Source of the DNA: Acidimicrobiaceae bacterium
GTDB lineage: Bacteria > Actinomycetota > Acidimicrobiia > Acidimicrobiales > Aldehydirespiratoraceae
Reading direction: 5' to 3'
Assembly: GCA_009837445.1 (NCBI GenBank)
Contig: VXTM01000007.1
Span: forward strand, 1 to 64,000
DNA length: 64,000 bases
A program made the translations under genes and the position numbers. The first letter of the stretch is position 1. Each line of letters opens with the position of its first letter. Under the pieces are notes generated by a model. The model did no database searches, was not told the origin of the DNA, and worked only from the letters and a program-made list of their open reading frames with translations. Of the stretch, positions 34,654 to 44,200 are shown one piece after another.

Positions 34654-36087
34654 CTAGCGGCTGATCCAGGCGGCCCGCAACGGCTCCAGGCCGGCCGCGC
34701 CGGCCAGCCGCTCGGCGGCCTCCGCCGCGGTGGCCATCACCTCGTCCTGGTCGAGGAGGGTGGACCGGCCGCGGCGCACCACCACCTCGCCGTCGACGAT
34801 CACGTCACGGACGTCGCAGCCGTGTCCCAGCAGCGTGAGCGTCGCCACCGGCCGGTGCCCGGGCACGAAGCGCGGCGTCTGGGTGTCGACCACCACCATG
34901 TCAGCCAGCGCCCCCTCGGTGAGAGCGCCAGCGGGCTTGCCCAGGACGCGGGCGCCGTGGGTGCACACGAGCTCCAGCAGCGTCTCCGACGGCGGCCAGG
35001 TCGGGTCCATGCGGCTGAGGCGGTGGAGGGCATAGGCCGACTTCATGGCCTCGAACATGCTCTGACCGCTCACCGCCAGGCCGTCGGTGCCCAGCGCCAC
35101 CGTGGCCCCGGCGTCGACCAGCTCCCGCAGCCTCATCACCCCCGAAGAAACCACCTGGTTGCACACCGGGAGGTGCAGCCCGCAGGCGCCGGCCCCGCCC
35201 ATGGCGGCCACCTCGCCGTCGTCGAGCCAGATGGCGTGGGCCAGCGTGGCCCTCGGTCCGAGCAGGCCGGTCCGGCTCAGCCACTCGACCGGGCGCTCGC
35301 CGTGGACGTCGGTGAAGATCACGACCTCCGCCTGGGCCTCGCTGCAGTGGGCCTGCCAGCGCAGGTCGTGGTCGGCGGCGAGCTGGGCGCAGGCCGCGAT
35401 CAGGTCCAGGTCGACGTAGACGACGTTCTCGGGCATGGGCCAGATCTCGACCCGGGAGCCGGCCGGACGCTCCTGGATGCACTCGGTCGTGATGGCGAGC
35501 TCCTCGGCGGCGGTGTAGGCGTGAAGCTCGTCGGGGACTCCCATGCGGTCGCTGCCCTCGACCCGGCTGCCGAAAATGCCGCGGGCGATCGCCCCGCGTA
35601 GCCCGGTGCTCTCCACGGCCTCGGCCACGGCCAGCGTGGTGGCCGTGTCGGTGGGGGCGTAGTGGTTGTCGACGACGGCGGTGGTGCCGGCGAGGACCGC
35701 CATCAACGCACTGAGCCGCACGGCGGCAGCGGCGTCGTCAGAGGTCATGTGCAGCGTCATGGGGAACATGAAGTCCCGCAGCCAGGCCATCAGCTCCAGC
35801 CCGTCGCCCAGTCCCCGGCCCAGAACCTGGAACAGGTGGGTGTGGGTGTCGATCATCCCCGGCATCAGCAGGCACCCGGAGGCGTCGATGCGCTGATCGG
35901 CCCGCGGGTAGGCGGCGGCCACCTCCGAAGCGGGGCCCACCGCGGCTATGGCCTCGCCGACCACCGCCACCGACCCGTCCACGATCACGGGGCGGCCGGG
36001 GTCGAGGGTCACGACGTAGGCGCCCTCGATGATCAGGTCGGCGCGCCGGTCGGCTGAGTCCTCCATGCTTTCCAGGGGTTCAGACAC
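34654..36087 (-). CDS. Amidohydrolase of the cytosine deaminase/MTA-SAH deaminase group
   Basis: This 477-residue enzyme has IDTHTHLFQVLGRGLG (metal HxH), DNHYAPTDT, QAHCSEAQAEV (His), ATLAHAIWLDDGEVAAMG (His) and VALGTDGLAVSGQSMFEA (Asp). This order is that of the atrazine chlorohydrolase/S-adenosylhomocysteine deaminase/8-oxoguanine deaminase subgroup, which removes ammonia or chloride from N-heterocycles. The start GTG overlaps the luciferase-like stop by 8 bp; ATG 21 bp further in is an alternative. Confidence 0.88.
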   Translation of the reverse strand: MSEPLESMEDSADRRADLIIEGAYVVTLDPGRPVIVDGSVAVVGEAIAAVGPASEVAAAYPRADQRIDASGCLLMPGMIDTHTHLFQVLGRGLGDGLELMAWLRDFMFPMTLHMTSDDAAAAVRLSALMAVLAGTTAVVDNHYAPTDTATTLAVAEAVESTGLRGAIARGIFGSRVEGSDRMGVPDELHAYTAAEELAITTECIQERPAGSRVEIWPMPENVVYVDLDLIAACAQLAADHDLRWQAHCSEAQAEVVIFTDVHGERPVEWLSRTGLLGPRATLAHAIWLDDGEVAAMGGAGACGLHLPVCNQVVSSGVMRLRELVDAGATVALGTDGLAVSGQSMFEAMKSAYALHRLSRMDPTWPPSETLLELVCTHGARVLGKPAGALTEGALADMVVVDTQTPRFVPGHRPVATLTLLGHGCDVRDVIVDGEVVVRRGRSTLLDQDEVMATAAEAAERLAGAAGLEPLRAAWISR

Positions 36088-36946
36088 CGGCGGCCTCGAC
36101 AGCGTCGGCCAGGCGGTCCACCTGGGTCAGGTCGGCCATAGTGGGCACGAAGGTGTACTCGTCCACGCCGATGGCCGCGAAGTCCCGCAACGCGGCGGTG
36201 ACATCGGCGGCACGCCGGTAGGCACCGTCGGCGAACATGCGGGCCCGTTCGCCCTGGTAGCCGTAGTAGTCCATCAGGTAGTCGACGTTGGAGTCCTCGC
36301 CGAGGGCGAAGTAGTGCATCACCATGATCATGGGCGAGCCGTCGCGGCCCGCCTCCCGCCACGCCGCCCGCACCCGCTCGGCGTTGTTGTGAGTCTCTTT
36401 GGGGCCTCTCGACGACACGCTCCATCCCACACCCCAGCGCACGATGCGACCTATAGCCGCCTCCAGGCTGCCACCGAAGAAGACGGGCACCGCGCCGTCG
36501 CGCACAGACGGCACGGTCGACGGCCGGGACCGGCCTCCCGCCGGCTGGCCGCGCCACTCGGCGTGTATGGCCTCCAGGTCGGCGTCGAGGCGGCGGCCCC
36601 GAGTGTGGAAGTCACGGCCGGTGGCCTCGTAGTCGTCGGTGCGGCGGCCCACGCCGATGCCCAGCATGAAGCGACCACCGCTGATCTGGTCCACCGACGC
36701 GGCCTGCTTGGCCACCATCGGCGCGCTGCGGGCCGGGGCCAGCAACACGTTGGTGCGCAGGCCGATGCGGCTGGTGACGGCCGCGGCCGCGGCCATGGCG
36801 GTCATCGACTCGAAGCCGGGGTACACGATCCGGTCGATGGAGGTCAGAGCGTCGAACCCGGCCTCCTCGGCCCGGCGGGCCCAAGCCAGCAGCAGCTCAC
36901 CGCCGGTGCCCTTGGTAGTGACAGGCAGCCCGATCCCGACCCTCAT
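36080..36946 (-). CDS. Luciferase-like F420-dependent oxidoreductase
   Basis: This 288-residue TIM-barrel enzyme shows MRVGIGLPVTTKGTGG, AGFDALTSIDRIVYPG, IGLRTNVLLAPARSAPMVAKQAASVDQISGGRFMLGIGVGRR (signature) and PVFFGGSLEAAIGRIVRWGVGW. It is shorter than the other two luciferase-like enzymes of the window and not a close paralogue. It is the first gene of an operon with the deaminase-type amidohydrolase, repeating the pairing seen at 0.35-2.7 kb. Confidence 0.9.
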   Translation of the reverse strand: MRVGIGLPVTTKGTGGELLLAWARRAEEAGFDALTSIDRIVYPGFESMTAMAAAAAVTSRIGLRTNVLLAPARSAPMVAKQAASVDQISGGRFMLGIGVGRRTDDYEATGRDFHTRGRRLDADLEAIHAEWRGQPAGGRSRPSTVPSVRDGAVPVFFGGSLEAAIGRIVRWGVGWSVSSRGPKETHNNAERVRAAWREAGRDGSPMIMVMHYFALGEDSNVDYLMDYYGYQGERARMFADGAYRRAADVTAALRDFAAIGVDEYTFVPTMADLTQVDRLADAVEAAGV

Positions 36947-37032
36947 GCCAGTGCCTCCCTCATTTCAGTACCTCCCCCATTGCGGCACGTTCCCGTCCTT
37001 CCGCCGTCGCTCGGACCATCATGACGACCCCC

Positions 37033-37112
37033 GGCGGGCGCTACGGGCGTCCGCTTGCTCGCACGGGCTTCGCCCTACTCGCTCGCAAGTCGGACACCCG
37101 CATCCCCCGCCT
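37033..37112 (-). repeat. Hairpin repeat family 2, copy 2
   Basis: This is the reverse-oriented partner of 31358-31439. It overlaps the last about 22 codons of the EtfBA gene and supplies its stop codon. The same frame (RGMRV.DLRASRAKPVRASG) is open to a stop in the other copy. Confidence 0.85.
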
Positions 37113-38963
37113 GGTTGTCGCGGTTCCTCCGGCGGGAGGGTCGGATGAACGTATCCGGTCGGCGACGCCTCGCTTGTTCAGTTCGGCCGTCAAGGCCGGG
37201 ACGATCGTCTGCCATTCGCCGATAAGGCCGACGTCGACCTGGTCGAAGATCTCGGCGTCGGGGTTCGAGTTGACGGCCATGAGCACCCCCGCGTTGCGGA
37301 TGCCGACGGTGTGGTTGAACCGGCCGCTGGAGCCGACCGCCACCAGCAGCCGGGGCGACACCGCGTGCCCGGTGACCCCGATCTGGCGGCTGCGGGGCAC
37401 CCACCCCTGGTCGGTGACCCTGCGGGTGGCGCCCAGGGCGGCATCTCCGAGTGCGGCCCGCAGCTCGTCGATCACCGGGTAGCCGTCGGGTTCGACGCCC
37501 ACGCCTACGGCCACCACGATCCGGGCCCTACGCAGCTCGCCGGTGTCGTCGTCGTCGCGCTCGACCGCCACGGTGCGGATCCGGGCCCGCTCGGGCGCCG
37601 GAAGCATCTCGGCGGTGGGATCGATCGCGTCCGGGCGGGAAGGTCGCAGGGCCAGGACACCGGGCCGGATGGTGGCCATCTGCACCGGCGAGCGCGACAG
37701 GATCGGCACCTGGAGGCGGCCGCCGAACGCGGGCTTCCAGGCGACCAGGCGACCGTCGGGGCTGACCTCGAGCCCCACCGCGTCGCCGGTGAGTCCCCAG
37801 CCGCAGCGGGCAGCCACGATAGAGGCCACCACCCGACCCGAGCGGGTTCCCTCCACCAGGAGCGCCCAGGGCAGGCTTCGGGCTGCGGCCGCGGCCAGCG
37901 CGGCGGCCTGCTCAGAGGGCTCAGTGGCCGACTCGATCACCAACAGCCGGTCGGCGCCGGCTGCGCCCAGACCGGACGTGTTGGCGGCGTTGGCGGTGGT
38001 GGTGACCGCAGTCACCGTCCCGGAGATCCAGGCGGCCAGCTCGGCCGCTTCGCCCAGCAGTTCGGCACCCACGCCCGGCTCGGTGAAGAAGCACCACACC
38101 GACCGCTCGCCTGCGGGGTGTTGCCCGTCGCCGTCGACGGCCAGAAGAGCGGCACTGGCCCGTGACGCTTCCTCCTCGCCAGTATCGTCTGACTCGGGCG
38201 GGTCGGAGAAGGCGCCGAGCTCCTCGAGCAGGTCGACGGCGTGGCCGACCGAGGTAGCTCTCAGGGCCCGCCGGCTGGCGGTCAGCACCCGGATGGGGCC
38301 CACCGATGTGGGCGAGCCCGGCGCGCCGAGCTGTTCGGGGGGCACGTCCAGGTCGGCTGCGGTGAGCCGCAGGATGCGGTCATCAGCCACCGCGGCGTAC
38401 TCCTCGGGGAGTGCCTTGGACGGCGCGCAGAGCCGCTCGGCGGTGGACAGCGCGGCGGGCAGGTCGCCGGTGACGGTGTAGTACCCGTCGTCGGTCTCCA
38501 GCTTGGCCGTGAACGCCCCGCCGGTCACGTCCAGCTCGCGTACCCCGGCCGCGAAGGGCAGATCCAGCAGCTCCGCGACCTCGACGGGCACCTGGCCGGT
38601 GTCGGAGTCGAGCGAGTTGAGGCCGGCCAGCACCAGGTCGAAGGGGCCCTGGTGGCGGATGGCGGCGGCCAGCGCCACCGCGGTGGCCAGCGTGTCGGCA
38701 CCGGCGAGGGCGGGATCGCACAGGTGCACTCCCCGGTGGGCGCCGCAGGCGATCATCTCCCGCAGGGCGTCGGCGGCCGCGGGCGGCCCCATGGTGAACA
38801 CCACGACCTCGCCGTCCGGTCCGGCCAGCTCAACGGCCTTGGCGTTGGCCCGCCGGCAGTAGGCGTTGACCTCCAGCGGCACGCCGTCGCGCACCAGGCG
38901 CCCGTCCTGCATCCGGAACTCGACCGGGGCAGGGATCTGCTTGACCAGAACGGCAATCCTCAC
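37041..38963 (-). CDS. Electron transfer flavoprotein, EtfB-EtfA fusion
   Basis: This is a 640-residue single-chain ETF. Residues 1 to about 250 are EtfB (MRIAVLVKQIPAP, VNAYCRRANAKAVELA, DLVLAGLNSLDSDTGQVPVEVAELL). An acidic linker (SDDTGEEEASRAS) follows, then EtfA with the FAD motif RRVTDQGWVPRSRQIGVTGHAVSP and VAVGSSGRFNHTVGIRNA. It accepts electrons from acyl-CoA or amine dehydrogenases. The start GTG lies 7 nt after TATACA of the operator, so a leaderless mRNA is likely. The C-terminal tail is encoded by a family-2 repeat and lacks an ETF counterpart. Confidence 0.92.
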   Translation of the reverse strand: MRIAVLVKQIPAPVEFRMQDGRLVRDGVPLEVNAYCRRANAKAVELAGPDGEVVVFTMGPPAAADALREMIACGAHRGVHLCDPALAGADTLATAVALAAAIRHQGPFDLVLAGLNSLDSDTGQVPVEVAELLDLPFAAGVRELDVTGGAFTAKLETDDGYYTVTGDLPAALSTAERLCAPSKALPEEYAAVADDRILRLTAADLDVPPEQLGAPGSPTSVGPIRVLTASRRALRATSVGHAVDLLEELGAFSDPPESDDTGEEEASRASAALLAVDGDGQHPAGERSVWCFFTEPGVGAELLGEAAELAAWISGTVTAVTTTANAANTSGLGAAGADRLLVIESATEPSEQAAALAAAAARSLPWALLVEGTRSGRVVASIVAARCGWGLTGDAVGLEVSPDGRLVAWKPAFGGRLQVPILSRSPVQMATIRPGVLALRPSRPDAIDPTAEMLPAPERARIRTVAVERDDDDTGELRRARIVVAVGVGVEPDGYPVIDELRAALGDAALGATRRVTDQGWVPRSRQIGVTGHAVSPRLLVAVGSSGRFNHTVGIRNAGVLMAVNSNPDAEIFDQVDVGLIGEWQTIVPALTAELNKRGVADRIRSSDPPAGGTATTRRGMRVSDLRASRAKPVRASGRP

Positions 38964-38969
38964 GGCGTC

Positions 38970-38979
38970 CTGTATACCG
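38970..38979. promoter_or_regulatory. Palindromic operator CTGTATACCG (site 7)
   Basis: It lies directly before the EtfBA gene. The minus-strand TATACA is 7 nt from the GTG start, at the distance expected for a -10 box of a leaderless gene. Confidence 0.7.
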
Positions 38980-39012
38980 TCTGAGCCGCCCGACGCTGCT
39001 ACCGGGACACCG

Positions 39013-39783
39013 TCAGTAGCCGATGACGGCGCCCCCGTCGACCCGCACGACCGAGCCGGTCACGAAGCTGGCCCTAGCGCCGCAAAGGAATGCGATCACG
39101 TCGGCCAGCTCCGAGGCGTGCCCGAACCGGCCCATGGGAATGGAGGCCCGGTGGCGGTCGCGCACCGCCTCCGGGGTCGTGCCCTCGGCGACCGCCCGAG
39201 CCGCCTGGGCCCGGGCCAGCGCGCCGGTGTCGAACTGGCCGGGAACGACCACGTTCACCAGCACCTCGGGCGCCAGCTCGATGGCCAGCGAGCGGGCGGC
39301 GGCGGCCACCCCGCTGCGGAACACCCCCGACAGGGCCAGCTCAGGCGAGGCCTCCACCACCGACCGGGCGGTGATGTACACCAGCCGTCCGTCACCGCCG
39401 GCCCGCAGGTGCGGTATGGCGGCCCGGGTGGCGGCCAGCGCGGGCCGCAGCATCCGCTCGTAGGCGCTCGCCTCGTCGTCGGCGGTGACCTCAGTCATGC
39501 CTCCCGGTGTGCCGCCGCTGGTGTTGACCACACAGATGTCGAGGCCGCCGAGCCGGGACGCGGCCTCATCCACCATCCGGGCCGGCTCGCCGACCACGGT
39601 CAGGTCGCCGGTCACGGCGACGGCACCGGGCAGCGACGCCGCGACCTCGGCGGCTACCTCCGCCCGACGCCCCGAGATCGCCACCAGCGCGCCCTCGGCT
39701 GCCAGCGTCTCGGCGGTGGCCCTTCCCAGCCCAGCAGTCGAGCCGAACACGATCGCCCGCCGCCCGATCAAGCCCAGATCCAT
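39013..39783 (-). CDS. Short-chain dehydrogenase/reductase (SDR) with atypical active site
   Basis: This 256-residue Rossmann protein has GSTAGLGRATAETLA (cofactor), VVNTSGGTPGG (NNAG place), a serine in YITARSVVEAS, and the C-terminal FLCGARASFVTGSVVRVDGG. The catalytic Y-x-x-x-K is replaced by F-R-S-G-V (LSGVFRSGVAAA), as in a known 3-oxoacyl-ACP-reductase-like subgroup. Activity is therefore uncertain. It is divergent from the RidA gene across site 8. Confidence 0.88.
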   Translation of the reverse strand: MDLGLIGRRAIVFGSTAGLGRATAETLAAEGALVAISGRRAEVAAEVAASLPGAVAVTGDLTVVGEPARMVDEAASRLGGLDICVVNTSGGTPGGMTEVTADDEASAYERMLRPALAATRAAIPHLRAGGDGRLVYITARSVVEASPELALSGVFRSGVAAAARSLAIELAPEVLVNVVVPGQFDTGALARAQAARAVAEGTTPEAVRDRHRASIPMGRFGHASELADVIAFLCGARASFVTGSVVRVDGGAVIGY

Positions 39784-39853
39784 GGCGAGCGAAGCTAGCG
39801 GCCCCGGCCAGCCCGGCCCGAGTCGGCGGGTGCGGCGTGGCGGGCTGTAGGGT

Positions 39854-39863
39854 CGGTATACAG
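39854..39863. promoter_or_regulatory. Palindromic operator CGGTATACAG (site 8)
   Basis: It lies between the divergent SDR gene (start 39783) and the RidA gene (start 39894), 30 bp from the latter. It heads the operon leading to the indolepyruvate oxidoreductase. Confidence 0.7.
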
Positions 39864-39893
39864 CATCGCGGAACGGTTACGGGAGGCACCCGA

Positions 39894-40361
39894 ATGTCCT
39901 ATGAGCAGGCGGCCAGAGATGCCGGCGTCGACCTCGACATGACCCTGCTGAGGGCGGGCAACTTCGACCCGGTGGCCCAGGTCCACGACGTGCTGTTCGT
40001 GTCGGGCTCCATCGCGCTGGCCCCCGGCGGCGGCGGGATCGACTACGTGGGCCGCCTCGGAGGCGACATGGACATCGAGACCGGCCAGGCCAGCGCCCGG
40101 GGCGCGGCCGAGGCCATCCTGGCGTCGGTGCACCAGCACCTGGGCAGCCTCGACGATGTGCTGCGGGTGGTGCGCCTCACCGGCTACGTGGCCAGCGACC
40201 CGGGCTTCAACGCCCAGCCCAAGGTGATCAACGGGGCCAGCGACCTGATGATCGAGGTGTTCGGCGACGCTGGGCGCCATGCCCGCTCCGCCATCGGCGT
40301 GGCCGAGCTGCCCCTCGGAGCCTCCGTCGAGGTCGAGGCCATCTTCCAGGTCAAGCCCTGA
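39894..40361 (+). CDS. RidA/YjgF/UK114 family protein
   Basis: This 155-residue protein has VHDVLFVSGSIALAPGG, GQASARGAAEAILASVHQHLGSLDDVLRVVRLTGYVASDPGF, VINGASDLMIEVFGDAGRHARSAIGVAELPLGASVEVEAI. The conserved arginine of active deaminases (HARSAIGVAELP, RxxxG type) is present. It is likely to hydrolyse reactive enamine/imine intermediates. The start ATG follows GGGAGG. A related RidA gene lies at 59.1-59.6 kb. Confidence 0.9.
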   Translation: MSYEQAARDAGVDLDMTLLRAGNFDPVAQVHDVLFVSGSIALAPGGGGIDYVGRLGGDMDIETGQASARGAAEAILASVHQHLGSLDDVLRVVRLTGYVASDPGFNAQPKVINGASDLMIEVFGDAGRHARSAIGVAELPLGASVEVEAIFQVKP

Positions 40362-40430
40362 CCACGCCCCATCCGCCGGTCCGACCGGATCCACCGAACC
40401 AACCCCCCAACCCAACCCCAGGAGCAATCC

Positions 40431-40859
40431 ATGAACACCATGAACGTCGAGACCCTCACCCTCGAGGGCGCCAAGCTCGCCGCCGACGTGGCGCTGTCGA
40501 CCGCGGATGACGAGGGCCTGGCCGTGTGCGTGGCCGTGGTGAACGCCACCGGCAACCTCGTGCTGGTGCACCGCATGGACAACGTGGTGGAGATCGCCCT
40601 CGAGAACGCCATCGCCAAGGCGGTGGCCGCGCTCACGTTCAAGCGCGACACCGGTGCGCTGTCCGACTACTTCCAGAAGGACAACTCGCTCGGCCCGCCC
40701 ATGACCGCCCGCCACCACATCCTGGCCGTGGAGGGCGGCGAGCCGCTGACGACCGCGGCCGGCACCATCGTGGGAGCGCTGGGCATCTCCGGCGCCAAGC
40801 ACGCCGAGGACGTGGTGTGCTCGCAGGCCGCATCCGAGGCGTTCACCGCAGCTACCTAA
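40431..40859 (+). CDS. GlcG/HbpS family (DUF336) protein
   Basis: This 142-residue protein is of the heme-binding/GlcG family: TLEGAKLAADVALSTADDEGLAVCVAVVNATGNLVLVHRMDN, then ENAIAKAVAALTFKRDTGALSDYF, ending TTAAGTIVGALGISGAKHAEDVVCSQAASEAF. Members are often encoded with glycolate or aromatic catabolism genes; the role is unclear. It lies between RidA and the monooxygenase-like gene. Confidence 0.88.
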   Translation: MNTMNVETLTLEGAKLAADVALSTADDEGLAVCVAVVNATGNLVLVHRMDNVVEIALENAIAKAVAALTFKRDTGALSDYFQKDNSLGPPMTARHHILAVEGGEPLTTAAGTIVGALGISGAKHAEDVVCSQAASEAFTAAT

Positions 40860-40870
40860 GGGGTTCTCCG

Positions 40871-41245
40871 ATGGCAGACGACCATCACGACCACGACCAC
40901 AACCACTACGAACACGCCAACCCGATCCTGAAGGATCTGCCCGAGGGGTCGTTCGCGTTCCACTACACGCTGCAGGCCAAACCGGGGCGGGCCCAGGACT
41001 TCATCGACTCCTTCGAGGCCTGGGACCACAGCGACCAGAACATCGTCCACACCACGCCGGGCATCGTGCACGAGGGCGTGCTGTACCAGAGCGAGGACGA
41101 CCCCGAGCGGTTCTACCTGATCGGCACCTGGAACAACCGCGAGAACCACCGCAACGTGGTGGCCCGACTCATCGAGCAACGCCCGGCGTGGATGGACATG
41201 CTCACCGAGGACATAGTCCCCGAGTACTGCGCCATCATCGGCTAA
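40871..41245 (+). CDS. Antibiotic-biosynthesis-monooxygenase-like (ABM) protein with His-rich N-terminus
   Basis: This 124-residue dimeric alpha/beta-barrel protein has GSFAFHYTLQAKPGRAQDFIDSFEAWD, PGIVHEGVLYQSEDDPERFYLIGTWNNRENH, ending RPAWMDMLTEDI. The first 13 residues are His/Asp-rich (DDHHDHDHNHYEH) and may bind a metal. ABM-fold proteins are small oxygenases or ligand binders. The gene precedes the large indolepyruvate-type oxidoreductase by 27 bp. Confidence 0.82.
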   Translation: MADDHHDHDHNHYEHANPILKDLPEGSFAFHYTLQAKPGRAQDFIDSFEAWDHSDQNIVHTTPGIVHEGVLYQSEDDPERFYLIGTWNNRENHRNVVARLIEQRPAWMDMLTEDIVPEYCAIIG

Positions 41246-41272
41246 CCCCGATCACAACCAGGAGGACCCGAG

Positions 41273-44200
41273 TTGCAGCCGGACTTCGATCTTGATCAGA
41301 AGTTCACGCAGGAACGGGGACGGGTGCTGGTCACCGGGGTGCAGGCGCTGGTCCGGCTCCCCATCGACCAGCACCGCGCCGACGCGGCCCGGGGGCTGCG
41401 CACGGCCACGTTCATCTCCGGCTACCAGGGCTCGCCGCTGGGCACCGTCGACCTCACCATCGAGCGCAACCTGGACCTGCTGACGGCCCACGACGTGGTG
41501 TGGGTGCCCGGCGTGAACGAGGAGCTGGCCGCCACCGCGGTGTGGGGCAGCCAGGAGCCCCTGCTCGGACCGCTCGCCCACCACGACGGGGTGGTGGGCA
41601 TGTGGTACGGCAAGGGGCCGGGCGTGGACCGCTGCGGCGACGTGTTCAAGCACGCCAACTTCAAGGGCACCGCCCCTAACGGCGGGGTGCTGGTACTGGC
41701 CGGCGACGACCCGATGGCCAAGTCGTCGACGTTGCCCACCCAGGTGGAGCCCGCCTTCTACGACGCCCAGATCCCGGTGCTGTACCCGGGCACCATGCAG
41801 GAGGTCATCGACCTCGGGCTGCACGGCATCGCCCTGTCGAGGTACTCGGGCCTGTGGACCGCGTTCAAGATCGTCACCACCGTCGCCGACGGGTTCGGCG
41901 TCGCCGAGGTGGCCCCCGACCGGATCGTGCCCGTCGACCCCGGACTGGAGATCGACGGGGAGCCGTGGCGCCACGTCCAGCGGCCCGGCCTGGTGACACC
42001 GCTGAGCCTCGAGCAGGAGAAGGACATCGTCTACGGGCGCCTGGAGGCGGCCACCGCCTACGCCGCGGCCAACGGCCTCAACGAGATCAGCGGGGCCGCC
42101 GGGGCCGCCCGCCTCGGGATCGCGGCCGCGGGCCGCACCTTCACCGAGCTGCGCCAGGCCCTCGACGATCTCGGCCTCGACGACGAGGCTCTGCGCCACT
42201 TCGGCATAAGGCTGCTGCGCCTGGGGATGGTATGGCCGGTGGAGCCCGAGATCGTGCGCCGCTTCGCCGGAGGTCTCGACGAGATCCTGGTGCTGGACGA
42301 GAAGCGGGCCTTCATCGAGCTGTTCGTGCGCGACATCCTCTACGGCCGGGCCGGTGCGCCCCGGGTGGTGGGCAAGGCCGACGAGCGCGGCCGCCGGCTG
42401 GTGCCCGCCGACGGCGAGCTGAGCGCCGACCGGATCGCGGTCGTCATCGCCAACCGGCTCCGCGCCGGGGTGCTGGGAGGCGAGGTGGGCGCCCTGCCGG
42501 TGGCGGTCGAGGCCCGCCTGGCCCTCATCGAGGCCGCCGCCCGGGCCGGGGAGGCCGAAGTGGCCCGGACTCCGTACTGGTGCAGCGGCTGCCCCCACAA
42601 CCGATCGACGGCGGCTCCCGACGGCTCCTTCGTCGGTGCCGGGGTGGGCTGCCACGCCATGGCCCTGTGGATCGACGACCGGGCCCAGATCGTGCACCAG
42701 ATGGGCGGCGAGGGCGCCACCTGGATCGGCCGGGCGCCGTTCACCGAGAGGCCCCACATCTTCCAGAACGTCGGCGACGGCACGTTCTTCCACTCCGCCA
42801 GCCTGGCGGTGCGGGCCGCGGTGGCCGCCGGCGTCGACATCACCTACAAGATCCTCTACAACGGGGCGGTCGCCATGACGGGCGGCCAGGACGTGGCCGG
42901 CTCCATCGGCGTCGCCGAGCTGACCCAGGCGATGGCCGCCGAGGGCGTGAGCCGCATCATCGTGTGCAGCGACGACCCCGACCGCCACACCAGCGGCGCG
43001 GCGCTGGCCGAGGGCGCCGACGTGTGGGGGCGGGACCGCCTCGACGAGGCCCAGATCGCCCTGCGGGACACGCCCGGCGTGACGGTGCTGATCTACGACC
43101 AGCAGTGCGCGGCCGAGAAACGCCGGGAACGCAAGCGGGGCCTGCGCCCCACCCCGACCAAGCGCATCTTCATCAACGAGGCCGTGTGCGAGGGCTGCGG
43201 CGACTGCGGGGCCAAGAGCCACTGCCTGTCGGTGCAGCCGGTCGACACCGAGCTGGGCACCAAGACCCGCATACACCAGTCGTCCTGCAACTTCGACTAC
43301 ACGTGCATCGAGGGCGACTGCCCGTCGTTCATCCGGGTCAAGACCCGGCCCGGCCCCGCCAGGACCAGCGCGGCGGTCGCCGCGGGCATCGGTAGGGCCG
43401 CTCCGAGCGCGCCGCCCGCCGACATTGCGGAGCCGGACCGGCCCGTGCCCGGCACCGACGGTTTTGCGGTGTTCATGGCGGGCGTGGGCGGCACCGGGGT
43501 GGTGACGGTCAGCCAGGTGCTGGCCACCGCGGCCCTACTCGACGGCCTGGGCGTGATCGGCCTGGACCAGACCGGGCTCAGCCAGAAGGGCGGACCGGTC
43601 GTCTCGCACCTGCGCTTCTTCAACGGCGAGGCCAGCGGCGCGAACCTCATCGGGGCGGGCGGCACCGACTGCTACCTGGGCATGGACCTGCTGGTGGCCG
43701 CCGATCCCAAGAACCTGGCCAAGGCCGACCGCGACCGCACGCTGGCCGTGGTGTCGACCAGCAAGCTCCCCACCGGCGACATGGTGGCCCACACCGAAGA
43801 GACCTACCCCGACACCGATCGGCTGCTGGCCACCATCGACGGCGCCACCCGCGCCGGCGACGGCGTCCGCCTCGACGCCGACCGGATGGCCGACGCCCTG
43901 CTGGGCACGGCCATGCCCGCCAACGTGCTGGTGCTGGGGGCCGCGTACCAGGCGGGCGGCATTCCGGTGTCGGCGGCCTCCATCGAGCGGGCCATCGAAC
44001 TGAACGGGGTGGCCGTCGCGGCCAACATCGCCGCCTTCCGGTGGGGACGGCTGTACAGGCGCGACGGCATCGACGGCCTGGTCAGCCGGGCCGGTGTGGC
44101 CGGGGTGGCTTCCGCAGCCGCCCCCACACCAACGGAGCCGGCCGCGCCCGGCCTCGGGCTGGACGCCGTTGGAGCCAGAGCCAAGGCCGCCGCCCGGTCT

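Noticed and set aside
39013-39783. SDR regarded as a pseudogene because it lacks Y-x-x-x-K
   Set aside because: The frame is intact, other family motifs are kept, and an SDR subgroup naturally lacks this motif, so it was kept as a gene with a caveat.
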